Below the pieces are notes generated by a model. It did not search any database. It saw only the letters and a list, made by a program, of their open reading frames with translations, and was not told the DNA's origin. A stretch of 12,522 nt of DNA. Origin: an uncultured Eubacteriales bacterium (lineage in GTDB: Bacteria; Bacillota; Clostridia; Oscillospirales; Acutalibacteraceae). Both the position numbers and the translations under genes were made by a program. Positions 1 through 6,653 of this stretch are shown in pieces. Every line of letters begins with the position of its first letter. The first letter of the stretch is position 1. The stretch lies in NCBI GenBank assembly GCA_934476545.1, contig CAKSOB010000036.1, positions 1-12,522 on the forward strand, read 5' to 3'.

Positions 1-342
1 GGCCATTGCTGTTGCAATCAATGCCAAATACAGCGTATTGGGAAAGCGTGACAAAACTTCTTCTATAACCGGCTTTTTGCTGATAAAGGATGTTCCAAAA
101 TCAAATCGAATCGCTCTTCCCAACCAATCAAGATACTGCATGGGAATCGGCTTGTTTAATCCCAATTCCTCTCGCATCGCTGCCACGGTTTGCTCTGTTA
201 CGATTCCACCCTCCTTGCGAATGGCAATCTCGGCAACATCGCCGCTGGAAAGATTGCTGAGAATAAATGCGAAGACGGTAACGATTAAAAGCATCGGGAT
301 AATCTGCAGTAGCCGCTTTATAATAAACCGTGTTTTATCCAC
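1..342 (-). CDS. ABC transporter permease, DppB/OppB/NikB type (5' part only)
   Basis: The minus strand encodes 114 residues before the left edge cuts the gene, so this is the N-terminal third of a roughly 310-residue inner-membrane permease. Seen: a positively charged start, then a first membrane segment at about residues 10-30. It is followed by the family pattern of an extracytoplasmic loop with ELGLNKPIPMQYLDWLGRAI (about residues 60-79), then DFGTSF and a second hydrophobic segment beginning NTLYLALI. This architecture is standard for the first permease of dipeptide, oligopeptide or nickel importers. The loop reads somewhat NikB-like, but the substrate cannot be fixed from this part. The start is GTG at 342-340, with AAGGGAG about 10 bases upstream and no in-frame ATG before a stop at 391-393. 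It is divergent from the LysR-type gene, which suggests that regulator controls it. Partner permease, ATPase and binding-protein genes would lie beyond the left edge. Confidence 0.88.
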   Translation of the reverse strand, partial: MDKTRFIIKRLLQIIPMLLIVTVFAFILSNLSSGDVAEIAIRKEGGIVTEQTVAAMREELGLNKPIPMQYLDWLGRAIRFDFGTSFISKKPVIEEVLSRFPNTLYLALIATAMA

Positions 343-390
343 CGATCTAAAACTCCCTTCTTTTTCTAGTGATAAAATTACACCTATTGT

Positions 391-414
391 TTATTGAGAA
401 TATTTGAGCAATAA
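391..414. repeat. Dyad-containing repeat, copy 1 (perfect TTATTG/CAATAA arms)
   Basis: TTATTG at 391-396 and CAATAA at 409-414 form a perfect 6-bp inverted repeat around a 12-base centre. The same stretch, extended one base to 415, matches 604-628 at about 20 of 25 positions in direct orientation, with an identical first ten bases TTATTGAGAA. Both copies lie in the permease/LysR divergent region. They could be operator half-regions for the neighbouring regulator, but the DNA here is very AT-rich, so chance resemblance is possible. Confidence 0.35.
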
Positions 415-418
415 CACA

Positions 419-448
419 TTGACACATCCTTTCCAGACATACTACAAT
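419..448 (+). promoter_or_regulatory. Sigma-A-type promoter TTGACA-N18-TACAAT, toward the LysR gene
   Basis: A perfect -35 hexamer (TTGACA, 419-424) is followed after 18 bases by TACAAT (443-448), one base from the -10 consensus. It points toward the LysR-type gene and would give an unusually long leader of about 240 bases. A weaker minus-strand candidate for the permease operon (TTGAAA at 471-466, TATTGT at 449-444) overlaps its -10, so the two promoters may compete for the same DNA. The assignment rests on hexamer matches only. Confidence 0.5.
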
Positions 449-523
449 AAATTTATCTGTATGATTTTCAATCTGTTTTCGCCGCTGTATTTCCCTGTCC
501 GATATTGATGGTAACACAGAATA

Positions 524-538
524 ATTGTAATGTACAAT
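524..538. promoter_or_regulatory. Candidate LysR-type regulator binding site (T-N11-A palindrome)
   Basis: ATTGTA-ATG-TACAAT is a perfect 6+6 inverted repeat with a 3-base centre. It contains TTGTAATGTACAA, which fits the T-N11-A LysR box exactly. It lies 158 bases upstream of the LysR-type start and about 180 bases upstream of the divergent permease start. This is the usual setting for a LysR-type protein that both represses itself and controls a divergent operon. The binding protein is inferred from position, not shown. Confidence 0.5.
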
Positions 539-603
539 GCACTTTTTTTGATATCGTCATGCAGAAAATGAATCTTCTCCAAGAATTTTAAAATTTTGAG
601 ATC

Positions 604-628
604 TTATTGAGAAAATTTATTTAATAAC
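604..628. repeat. Dyad-containing repeat, copy 2 (imperfect)
   Basis: This is a direct-orientation partner of the repeat at 391-415, starting with the same TTATTGAGAA. Its arms TTATTG and TAATAA pair at 5 of 6 positions. It lies about 70 bases upstream of the LysR-type start. It may be a second operator for the same protein, but AT-richness limits confidence. Confidence 0.3.
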
Positions 629-696
629 CTGTTTTTTAATTTTATTTCCGAAAGAAAACCATTTAAAAATCGCATTATACAGCATGGAGTTTAATA

Positions 697-1548
697 ATGA
701 ATATAGAAGCACTCAAAACCTTTATTGCGGTGGCAGAGCTGAAAAACTTTACCAAAGCAGCACAACATTTAATCGTAGTACAATCCACCGTTACTAATCG
801 AATCAAAGAACTGGAGCATGAAATCGGCCAGCAGCTTTTGGTGCGCACCAACAAAACGGTTTCTCTTACTCACGCCGGAGAACACCTTCTTTCTTATGCT
901 TATCAATTTATTGAAATGGAAAACAAACTTCTGGATGAAATCAATTCTATTGATACCTACACCAGCCGGCTGAATATCGGCAGCGTCAACTGTATCTACT
1001 GTTGCCATCTACAGCCGTATATTGCTGATATCATCAAAAAACACAAAGATATTCAAGTGAATGTAACCCTGGCACATTCCCGCAATTTGGTGCAGGGACT
1101 CCATAACAAATCATTAGATGTTGCCTTTTCCTACTTGCCTGTAAATGATGCCAACTACAACTGCACCGTTTTTCGAGAAGACGAAATTCTTCTGCTCACT
1201 GCCCCCTCCAACGATACCTACGGCAACGGAATCCACAACGACCAATTGATCAAGCTGCCGATTATTTATTCCAAATTTGCATCAAAGGTTGGATTTGACT
1301 GGATTTATTCTATTTTTCCAACCAATCATGTGTTTCAATTCACTATCAGTGTTATGGAAAAAATCATCCCTTATCTGTTAGAACAGCCCTACTATGCTTT
1401 TTTACCCCGCAGTTTGGTGCAGTCCTATTTAGATGACGGTTCTCTATGCGCCATTCAACTGCTGGATTTTCAAATCCCTTCTATGCCCTGCTACATGATT
1501 ACACAATCAAAAGCGGAGGAGGATGTTTCAAAATACTTTCTTCCTTAA
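697..1548 (+). CDS. LysR-type transcriptional regulator
   Basis: A 283-residue protein, slightly shorter than the usual 290-310 of the family. Residues 1-60 are the classic LysR winged helix-turn-helix: MNIEALKTFIAVAELKNFTK, then AAQHL, the recognition-helix region QSTVTNRIKELE, and a wing with LLVRTNKTVSLTHAG. A linker helix follows to about residue 88. The periplasmic-binding-protein-like effector domain starts at LNIGSVNCIY and runs to the C-terminus, with the expected LDVAFSYLP motif around residues 139-147. The start is ATG with TGGAG at 685-689, seven bases upstream. It is divergent from a peptide/nickel-type ABC permease, with a T-N11-A palindrome between them, so it most likely regulates that importer and itself. 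The co-inducer cannot be predicted. The gene ends at a good rho-independent terminator. Confidence 0.93.
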   Translation: MNIEALKTFIAVAELKNFTKAAQHLIVVQSTVTNRIKELEHEIGQQLLVRTNKTVSLTHAGEHLLSYAYQFIEMENKLLDEINSIDTYTSRLNIGSVNCIYCCHLQPYIADIIKKHKDIQVNVTLAHSRNLVQGLHNKSLDVAFSYLPVNDANYNCTVFREDEILLLTAPSNDTYGNGIHNDQLIKLPIIYSKFASKVGFDWIYSIFPTNHVFQFTISVMEKIIPYLLEQPYYAFLPRSLVQSYLDDGSLCAIQLLDFQIPSMPCYMITQSKAEEDVSKYFLP

Positions 1549-1575
1549 ACTCTGCCGCTTTCATAGCTTAAGCAC

Positions 1576-1624
1576 CACCAAAGCTATCGCTTTACAATGC
1601 GATGCTTTGGTGCTTTTATTTTTT
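1576..1624 (+). terminator. Rho-independent terminator of the LysR-type gene
   Basis: CACCAAAGC (1576-1584) pairs with GCTTTGGTG (1604-1612). An inner ATCGC/GCGAT stem and an 8-base loop complete it, with one bulged T. It is followed by a T-rich run through 1624. It lies 28 bases after the stop codon. Confidence 0.85.
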
Positions 1625-1985
1625 AGAACCTGTTAAACACAACAAAAATCCCGATACAGCTTCTCCGGAAGCCATATTGGGACAAGTTCAAGTATTCACT
1701 TTTCTGTACTGTATTCCGAATATCACATTTCATCTCCAAAAAAGTTAAAAACAGATGCGTGTTATTGTAATAACCTTTCACCGTACGTATACTTAACTTT
1801 CGTAAGGTACAATCCAGTTGAAATTCCTCTAAACAGTCATAAAAAGTATAAAAGACCATCCTCTCACAATTTCTGCAAAAAGATAGTCTTGTATGTTCAT
1901 AATTCAGTTTCTGAAAGGAGACCGGATAGCATCGTTGAACCGATTTTTCCTTCAAATCCAACTTTGACATCCTAAGAAACAGCAT
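1623..1985 (-). pseudogene. Tyrosine recombinase/integrase N-terminal remnant
   Basis: The open frame is 120 codons. Only its middle (about residues 44-92, roughly 1710-1856) resembles a protein family. LEEFQLDCTLRKLSIRTVKG then YYNNTHLFLTFLE fits the SAM-like core-binding domain that begins phage-type tyrosine recombinases (pattern: helix, LSxxTIKxY, FLxFLE). The catalytic R, H and Y domain is absent. The last ~18 residues are encoded by a terminator hairpin, and the first ~40 match nothing I recognise. There is no convincing ribosome binding site before 1985 or before the internal ATG at 1970. It starts 17 bp after the yebC stop on the same strand, so it may simply be transcribed with yebC. 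I infer a decayed fragment left by an old integration event. A short functional DNA-binding protein is the less likely alternative. Confidence 0.45.
1644..1682 (-). terminator. Minus-strand terminator for the yebC transcript
   Basis: An 8-bp outer stem (1649-1656 with 1675-1682, one G.T pair), a symmetric CA/CA internal loop and a 5-bp inner stem (1659-1663 with 1668-1672) close on a 4-base loop. On the minus strand the hairpin is followed at once by TTTTTG. It lies about 320 bases downstream of the yebC stop, inside the 3' part of the open frame at 1623-1985. That argues against the end of this frame being coding. Confidence 0.7.
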
Positions 1986-2002
1986 ATCTATGCGCTTTTC
2001 CC

Positions 2003-2737
2003 TTACGCGTCTGCGTTCTCCCAGTTATGCCAAACGTTCTGAACGTCGTCATTGTCTTCCAATGCGTCCAGAAGCTTCTGCATTTTTACGATTGCTTCTT
2101 CGTCGGTAATTTCGGTGTAAGTATCTGGCACCATTTCTACCTCAGCGGAAACAAACTCGTAACCCTTTGCAGTGAGATCTTCCAGTACGCCGTTGAAGTC
2201 GGACGGCTCTGTGTAAATTTCAAAGACATCTTCATCTGCTTGGAAATCGGATGCGCCTGCTTCCAAGCTGTCCTCCATTACCTTATCCTCGTCTAAATCT
2301 TCTTTTTCCACAACCAGTACGCCCTTCTCTTGGAACATGAAGGATACGCAGCCGGTTGTACCCAGATTACCGCCAAACTTATCAAAGTAGTGACGTACAT
2401 CACCGGCAGTACGGTTGCGGTTGTCGGTCAGCGCCTCTACGATAACAGCAATACCGCAAGGACCGTAGCCTTCGTAAACGATGCTTTCGTAGTTGTCGCC
2501 CTCACCCTCACCGGCTGCCTTTTTAATGCAGCGCTCGATGTTGTCGTTTGGCATATTGGCTGCCTTTGCCTTTGCAATCAATGCTTTCAAGGTAGAGTTA
2601 GACGCAGGATCCGGACCGCCGCCCTGCTTTACCGCAACTGCCAACTCTCTGCCGATTTTGGTGAACACCTTTGCTTTGGCGCCGTCTGTTTTTTCTTTTT
2701 TCCGTTTAATATTATTCCACTTTGAATGGCCTGACAT
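2003..2737 (-). CDS. yebC: YebC/PmpR family (TACO1-like) translation-associated protein
   Basis: A 244-residue cytoplasmic protein matching the usual ~240-residue family length. It opens with the hallmark MSGHSKWNNIKRKKEKTDGA. It continues with FTKIGRELAVAVKQGG then PDPASN, PNDNIERCIKKAAGEG, the YEGYGPCGIAVIVEALTDN block and GGNLGTTGCVSFMF, through an acidic C-terminal half. The family was long annotated as a DNA-binding regulator. Mitochondrial TACO1 is a translational activator, and bacterial members are now linked to helping ribosomes through difficult peptide sequences. The start is ATG at 2737-2735, because GGGAGGG sits six bases before it and conserved family sequence begins there. An in-frame upstream extension of 26 codons lacks family similarity and overlaps the promoter. 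It is divergent from pyc with a separate promoter. Conserved and probably functional. Confidence 0.95.
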   Translation of the reverse strand: MSGHSKWNNIKRKKEKTDGAKAKVFTKIGRELAVAVKQGGGPDPASNSTLKALIAKAKAANMPNDNIERCIKKAAGEGEGDNYESIVYEGYGPCGIAVIVEALTDNRNRTAGDVRHYFDKFGGNLGTTGCVSFMFQEKGVLVVEKEDLDEDKVMEDSLEAGASDFQADEDVFEIYTEPSDFNGVLEDLTAKGYEFVSAEVEMVPDTYTEITDEEAIVKMQKLLDALEDNDDVQNVWHNWENADA

Positions 2738-2768
2738 AATTCGCCCTCCCATGATTTTTCTGCTTTCT

Positions 2769-2797
2769 ATCCTACCATATTCCCGTCTTTCTTGCAA
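2769..2797 (-). promoter_or_regulatory. Promoter of yebC (TTGCAA-N17-TAGGAT)
   Basis: On the minus strand, TTGCAA (2797-2792) and TAGGAT (2774-2769) are separated by 17 bases. Each matches the sigma-A consensus at 4 of 6 positions. The start of transcription would fall near 2762, giving a short leader that contains the GGGAGGG ribosome binding site. Confidence 0.55.
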
Positions 2798-2908
2798 GGG
2801 GCAAATCCGACCCATTCATATTTCGATAAAAATATCATTTTTTAAGACAATGCACCTTCCCTGTCCGAGGCTTATAAAAAGTTGCACAACACAATGCGTT
2901 AATTTTTT

Positions 2909-2951
2909 GTCAATTTGCCGAGTTGACGATAAGAATTTCCCTTGTTATAAT
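2909..2951 (+). promoter_or_regulatory. Promoter of pyc (TTGACG-N17-TATAAT) with overlapping inverted repeat
   Basis: TTGACG (2923-2928), 17 bases and a perfect TATAAT (2946-2951) make a near-ideal sigma-A promoter, with a ~95-base leader to the pyc start. A small inverted repeat GTCAA-N9-TTGAC (2909-2927) has its right arm on the -35, where a bound repressor could block polymerase. The promoter is convincing; the operator is only a possibility. Confidence 0.75.
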
Positions 2952-3053
2952 TTTAACTACGACTAGGAAAATCCACCAAAAAAGCGGTAATTGCGTGGTT
3001 TTTTCAAGCTAAAATTATTTCTATCATTTTACTGACAAAAGGAGACGGTTTTC

Positions 3054-6000
3054 ATGAAGAAATTCAAGCGCATCTTAGTTGCGAACCGTGGCGAAATTGC
3101 AATCCGAATCTTCCGTGCCTGCAAAGAGCTGGGAATTCGCTCTGTTGCAATCTATTCGGAAGAAGATAAAAACTCCTTGTTCCGCACCAAGGCTGATGAA
3201 TCTTACCTAATTGGAGCAGGAAAATCTCCTGTTGAAGCATACCTTAGCATTGCAGAGATCATTGATCTGGCAAAGGCAAAGGGTGTGGATGCCATTCACC
3301 CGGGTTATGGCTTCTTGGCAGAGAACACAGAATTTGCCAAGCAGTGTGAGGAAGCCGGCATCGAGTTTATCGGTCCTGACCACATCATGATGGATCGTTT
3401 GGGCGACAAAATTAAGTCCAAGATCGTTGCGCATGAAGTTGGTGTTCCTACCATTCCCGGCGTAGACGAAGCCATTAAGAGTGAAGAGGATGCATTGAAA
3501 TTTGCTCGCTTCTGCGGTTATCCTGTTATCTTAAAGGCTGCTGCCGGCGGCGGCGGTCGTGGTATGCGTATTGTTTGGGAAGAAAAGGATTTGATTCCGG
3601 AATTCAACCAAGCGCAGAGTGAAGCCAGAAAAGCTTTCGGTATTGAAGATGTATTCATTGAGAAATATCTGGATCATCCAAAACACATCGAAGTTCAGGT
3701 TTTAGGCGATAAATACGGCAACTTGGTGCATCTGAACGAAAGAGATTGCTCCATTCAACGCCGTCACCAAAAGGTAATCGAGTTTACCCCCGCACTCTGC
3801 TTGACAGAGGAAAAGCGTCAGGCAATCTGCAACGATGCGCTGAAGATTGCACAGGCAGTAAACTACCGCAACGCCGGTACAGTTGAGTTCCTTCTGGACA
3901 GCAGCGGAAACCACTACTTCATCGAGATGAACCCAAGAATTCAGGTAGAGCACACCATCACAGAGGTGGTTACCGGCATCGACTTGGTACAAGCTCAAAT
4001 TCTGGTCGCAGAAGGCTATCGCTTGGATTCCGATGAAATCAACATCAAGAGTCAGGCAGACATCAAGCCTCGTGGCTATGCAATTCAATGTCGTATCACC
4101 ACCGAAGATCCAAGCAACCACTTTGCACCGGACACCGGTACCATCACCGACTACATGACCGGTTCCGGATTTGGTATTCGGCTGGATGGCGGTAACGGCT
4201 TTACCGGTTCCGTTATCACACCATACTATGACAGCCTGCTGGTAAAAATCTCTGCTTATGGCAGAACCTTTGATGATACCATCAACAAGGCAATTCGTGC
4301 TTTGGACGAGCTGCGCATCAAGGGTGTTAAGACAAACGTTCCATACGTTATGAACGTGCTGAACCACGACTCTTTCCGCAAGGGCATTTGCGATACCGGC
4401 TTCATCAACGACCATCCGGAGCTGATGAACATTAAGGTAGTTGCAGACAGCGAGCAGCAAATTCTGCGCTTCTTGGGCAACAAGTCCGTTAACGAGCGGA
4501 AGGGTCCAAAGCCGCTGTTTGACGTTCCGATTGTTCCGAAAAACCTGCCGCCAATCCAAGACGGTACCAAGCAGATTTTGGATACCAAGGGTCCGGAAGG
4601 CTTGTCCAAGTGGATTCTCGACCAAAAGGCGCTGCTGCTTACTGATACCACTATGCGTGACGCACAGCAGTCCTTGATGGCAACCAGAGTGCGTACCTTG
4701 GATATGGAAAAAATCGCGCCTGCAGTTGCAGCTTACGGCAACAAGCTGTTCTCTCTGGAAATGTGGGGCGGCGCAACCTTCGACGTTGCTTATCGTTTCC
4801 TCAATGAAAATCCATGGGAGCGTCTGGCCACCCTGAGAGAAAAGATTCCGAACGTGCTGTTCCAAATGTTGGTTCGTGGCGCAAACGGCGTTGGCTACAA
4901 AAACTATCCGGATAACGTGATTCGCCGCTTCATTGCAGAATCCGCAAAGTCCGGTATTGATGTATTCCGAATCTTCGACTCCCTGAACTGGATTCCGGGC
5001 ATGGAAATTGCTATTGACGAAGCCAGAAACCAGAACAAGGTTGTGGAAGCTGCAATGTGCTACACCGGCGATATTCTGGATGAAAATCGGGATAAGTACA
5101 CCCTCTCCTACTATGTCAACATGGCAAAGGAACTGGAGAAGCGCGGTGCAAATATTCTTGCCATTAAGGATATGTCCGGCTTGCTCAAGCCAATGGCAGC
5201 ACACAAGCTGATTTCCACCTTGAAGCAAGAAGTCGGTCTGCCGATTCACCTCCACACCCACGATACCTCCGGCAACGGCGGCGCAACCATCATGATGGCT
5301 GCAATGGCAGGTGCGGATATTGTGGACGCTGCATTCAACAGCATGGCAGGCTTGACCAGCCAGCCGGCATTGAACTCCATTGTTGCTGCAATGGAAGGTA
5401 CCGAGCGAGAAACCGGTCTGCCTGTAGACGGTCTGCAAACCATCTCCACTTATTGGGATGCGGTTCGTCCTGTTTACAGCCAGTTTGAGTCCGAGCTGAA
5501 GAGCGGTACTGCCGAGATTTACAAATATGAGATGCCTGGCGGCCAGTATTCCAACCTGCGTTCTCAGGTACAAAGCTTTGGTCTGGGTCACCGCTTCCAA
5601 GATGTAAAGGAAATGTACAAGACCGTCAACACCATGCTGGGTGACATCGTGAAGGTAACACCATCCTCCAAGGCAGTTGGTGATATGGCAATCTTCATGG
5701 TACAGAACGGCTTGACACCGGAAAACATTTACACCAAGGCAGAATCCATGGACTTCCCGGATTCCATCGTTTCCTACTTCGAGGGTATGATGGGTCAGCC
5801 GGAGGGCGGATTCCCGGAGAAGCTGCAAAAGCTGGTTCTGAAAGACAAGCAGCCAATCACTTGCCGTCCGGGCGAGCTGCTGCCACCGGAAGACTTCGAC
5901 GCCATCAAAAAGCATTTGGAAGAGAAGTTCCAGTTGCAGGCAACCGAGCAGGATCTGTTGAGCTATGCGCTGTATCCTAAGGTATTTGAAGATTACCTCA

Positions 6001-6485
6001 CCACCCAGAAGAAGGAAGGCAGCCTGCGCTACATGGGCAGTGACGTATTCTTCCACGGTATTGAAGAGGGCGAAACCTGCGAGATTCAGATTGCAGACGG
6101 TAAGGTTCTGATTGTAAAACTGCTGGAGATCAAGGCCGTAGACGAAAACGGTAACCGTGAGGTTGTCTTTAAGGTAAACGGTGCAACTCACGCAGTGGAA
6201 ATCAAGGATAAGTCCGCTAATACAAAGGCACTGAGCCAGTCCAAGATCATGGCTGATGAAGACAATGACTTGGAAATCGGCGCAAACATTCCGGGTAACA
6301 TCCTGAAGGTTGTTGCACAGGAAGGCGACGCTGTAAAGGCAGGCGATACCGTAGCCGTTATTGAAGCTATGAAGATGGAAACCAACGTCATCGCCATCAC
6401 AGACGGCATCATTGACAAGATCTATGTAAAGGACGGTCAGCAAGTCGTTTCCGGCGAGCTGATTGCAAAACTGAAAGAGAACTAA
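3054..6485 (+). CDS. pyc: Pyruvate carboxylase, single-chain
   Basis: A complete 1143-residue biotin enzyme making oxaloacetate from pyruvate, bicarbonate and ATP; cytosolic and anaplerotic. Biotin carboxylase domain, about residues 4-455: RILVANRGEIAIRIFRAC, the ATP-grasp glycine loop AAAGGGGRGMR (162-172) and FIEMNPRIQVEHTITE (289-304). Carboxyltransferase domain, about 525-800: DTTMRDAQQS with R535, D536 and Q539, LVRGANGVGYKNYPDN, K705 (the lysine usually carbamylated) in KDMSG, and metal-ligand histidines H734 and H736 in HLHTHDTSG. T869 in VTPSSK is the likely catalytic threonine. Biotin carrier domain at the C-terminus: AVIEAMKMET with biotinyl lysine K1107. Length and order match single-chain enzymes, not the two-subunit type. 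MRDAQQS has Q where many enzymes have H. The start is ATG 3054 with AGGAGA eight bases upstream. It is monocistronic, with its own strong promoter and a terminator shared with the convergent operon. Confidence 0.98.
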   Translation: MKKFKRILVANRGEIAIRIFRACKELGIRSVAIYSEEDKNSLFRTKADESYLIGAGKSPVEAYLSIAEIIDLAKAKGVDAIHPGYGFLAENTEFAKQCEEAGIEFIGPDHIMMDRLGDKIKSKIVAHEVGVPTIPGVDEAIKSEEDALKFARFCGYPVILKAAAGGGGRGMRIVWEEKDLIPEFNQAQSEARKAFGIEDVFIEKYLDHPKHIEVQVLGDKYGNLVHLNERDCSIQRRHQKVIEFTPALCLTEEKRQAICNDALKIAQAVNYRNAGTVEFLLDSSGNHYFIEMNPRIQVEHTITEVVTGIDLVQAQILVAEGYRLDSDEINIKSQADIKPRGYAIQCRITTEDPSNHFAPDTGTITDYMTGSGFGIRLDGGNGFTGSVITPYYDSLLVKISAYGRTFDDTINKAIRALDELRIKGVKTNVPYVMNVLNHDSFRKGICDTGFINDHPELMNIKVVADSEQQILRFLGNKSVNERKGPKPLFDVPIVPKNLPPIQDGTKQILDTKGPEGLSKWILDQKALLLTDTTMRDAQQSLMATRVRTLDMEKIAPAVAAYGNKLFSLEMWGGATFDVAYRFLNENPWERLATLREKIPNVLFQMLVRGANGVGYKNYPDNVIRRFIAESAKSGIDVFRIFDSLNWIPGMEIAIDEARNQNKVVEAAMCYTGDILDENRDKYTLSYYVNMAKELEKRGANILAIKDMSGLLKPMAAHKLISTLKQEVGLPIHLHTHDTSGNGGATIMMAAMAGADIVDAAFNSMAGLTSQPALNSIVAAMEGTERETGLPVDGLQTISTYWDAVRPVYSQFESELKSGTAEIYKYEMPGGQYSNLRSQVQSFGLGHRFQDVKEMYKTVNTMLGDIVKVTPSSKAVGDMAIFMVQNGLTPENIYTKAESMDFPDSIVSYFEGMMGQPEGGFPEKLQKLVLKDKQPITCRPGELLPPEDFDAIKKHLEEKFQLQATEQDLLSYALYPKVFEDYLTTQKKEGSLRYMGSDVFFHGIEEGETCEIQIADGKVLIVKLLEIKAVDENGNREVVFKVNGATHAVEIKDKSANTKALSQSKIMADEDNDLEIGANIPGNILKVVAQEGDAVKAGDTVAVIEAMKMETNVIAITDGIIDKIYVKDGQQVVSGELIAKLKEN

Positions 6486-6600
6486 TCTTCTTTTCAAAAG
6501 ACTTTTTCTATTAAAATTCACACTTTTTCTACATAACAAAAGTTCTTCTAAACTCCTTTTGTGTTTTTGACGATTTCTTGAACCATTGTCAAAAAACAAT

Positions 6601-6641
6601 AAAAAAGGCTCCCACAGCAACTCTGCTGTGGGAGCTTTTTT
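6601..6641. terminator. Bidirectional terminator between pyc and the lipoprotein gene
   Basis: A perfect 12-bp stem (6608-6619 with 6624-6635) encloses the 4-base loop ACTC. It is flanked by A6 on the left (6601-6606) and T6 on the right (6636-6641), so it works in both directions. It ends pyc from the left and the convergent lipoprotein operon from the right, 12 bases after that stop codon. Two weaker AT-rich hairpins lie at 6536-6562 and 6564-6595. Confidence 0.95.
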
Positions 6642-6653
6642 GTTACACAATAT

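Noticed and set aside
38..397. 119-codon plus-strand open frame at the left edge
   Set aside because: It is antisense to the clearly recognisable ABC permease and has no similarity of its own.
2738..2815. 26-codon upstream extension of yebC
   Set aside because: The family start MSGHSKW has its own strong ribosome binding site. The extension includes the predicted -10/-35 region.
2971..3006. Possible attenuator hairpin in the pyc leader (CCAC...GTGG followed by TTTTTT)
   Set aside because: The stem is only 4 bp with a loop of about 18 bases, too weak to call a terminator. I recognise no riboswitch pattern in the leader.
3702..6650. Open frame of 982 codons on the minus strand opposite pyc
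   Set aside because: It lies antisense to the fully recognisable pyruvate carboxylase. Its length follows from the biased codon use of pyc, which avoids the codons that read as stops on the other strand. The product resembles no protein, and the frame crosses the bidirectional terminator.
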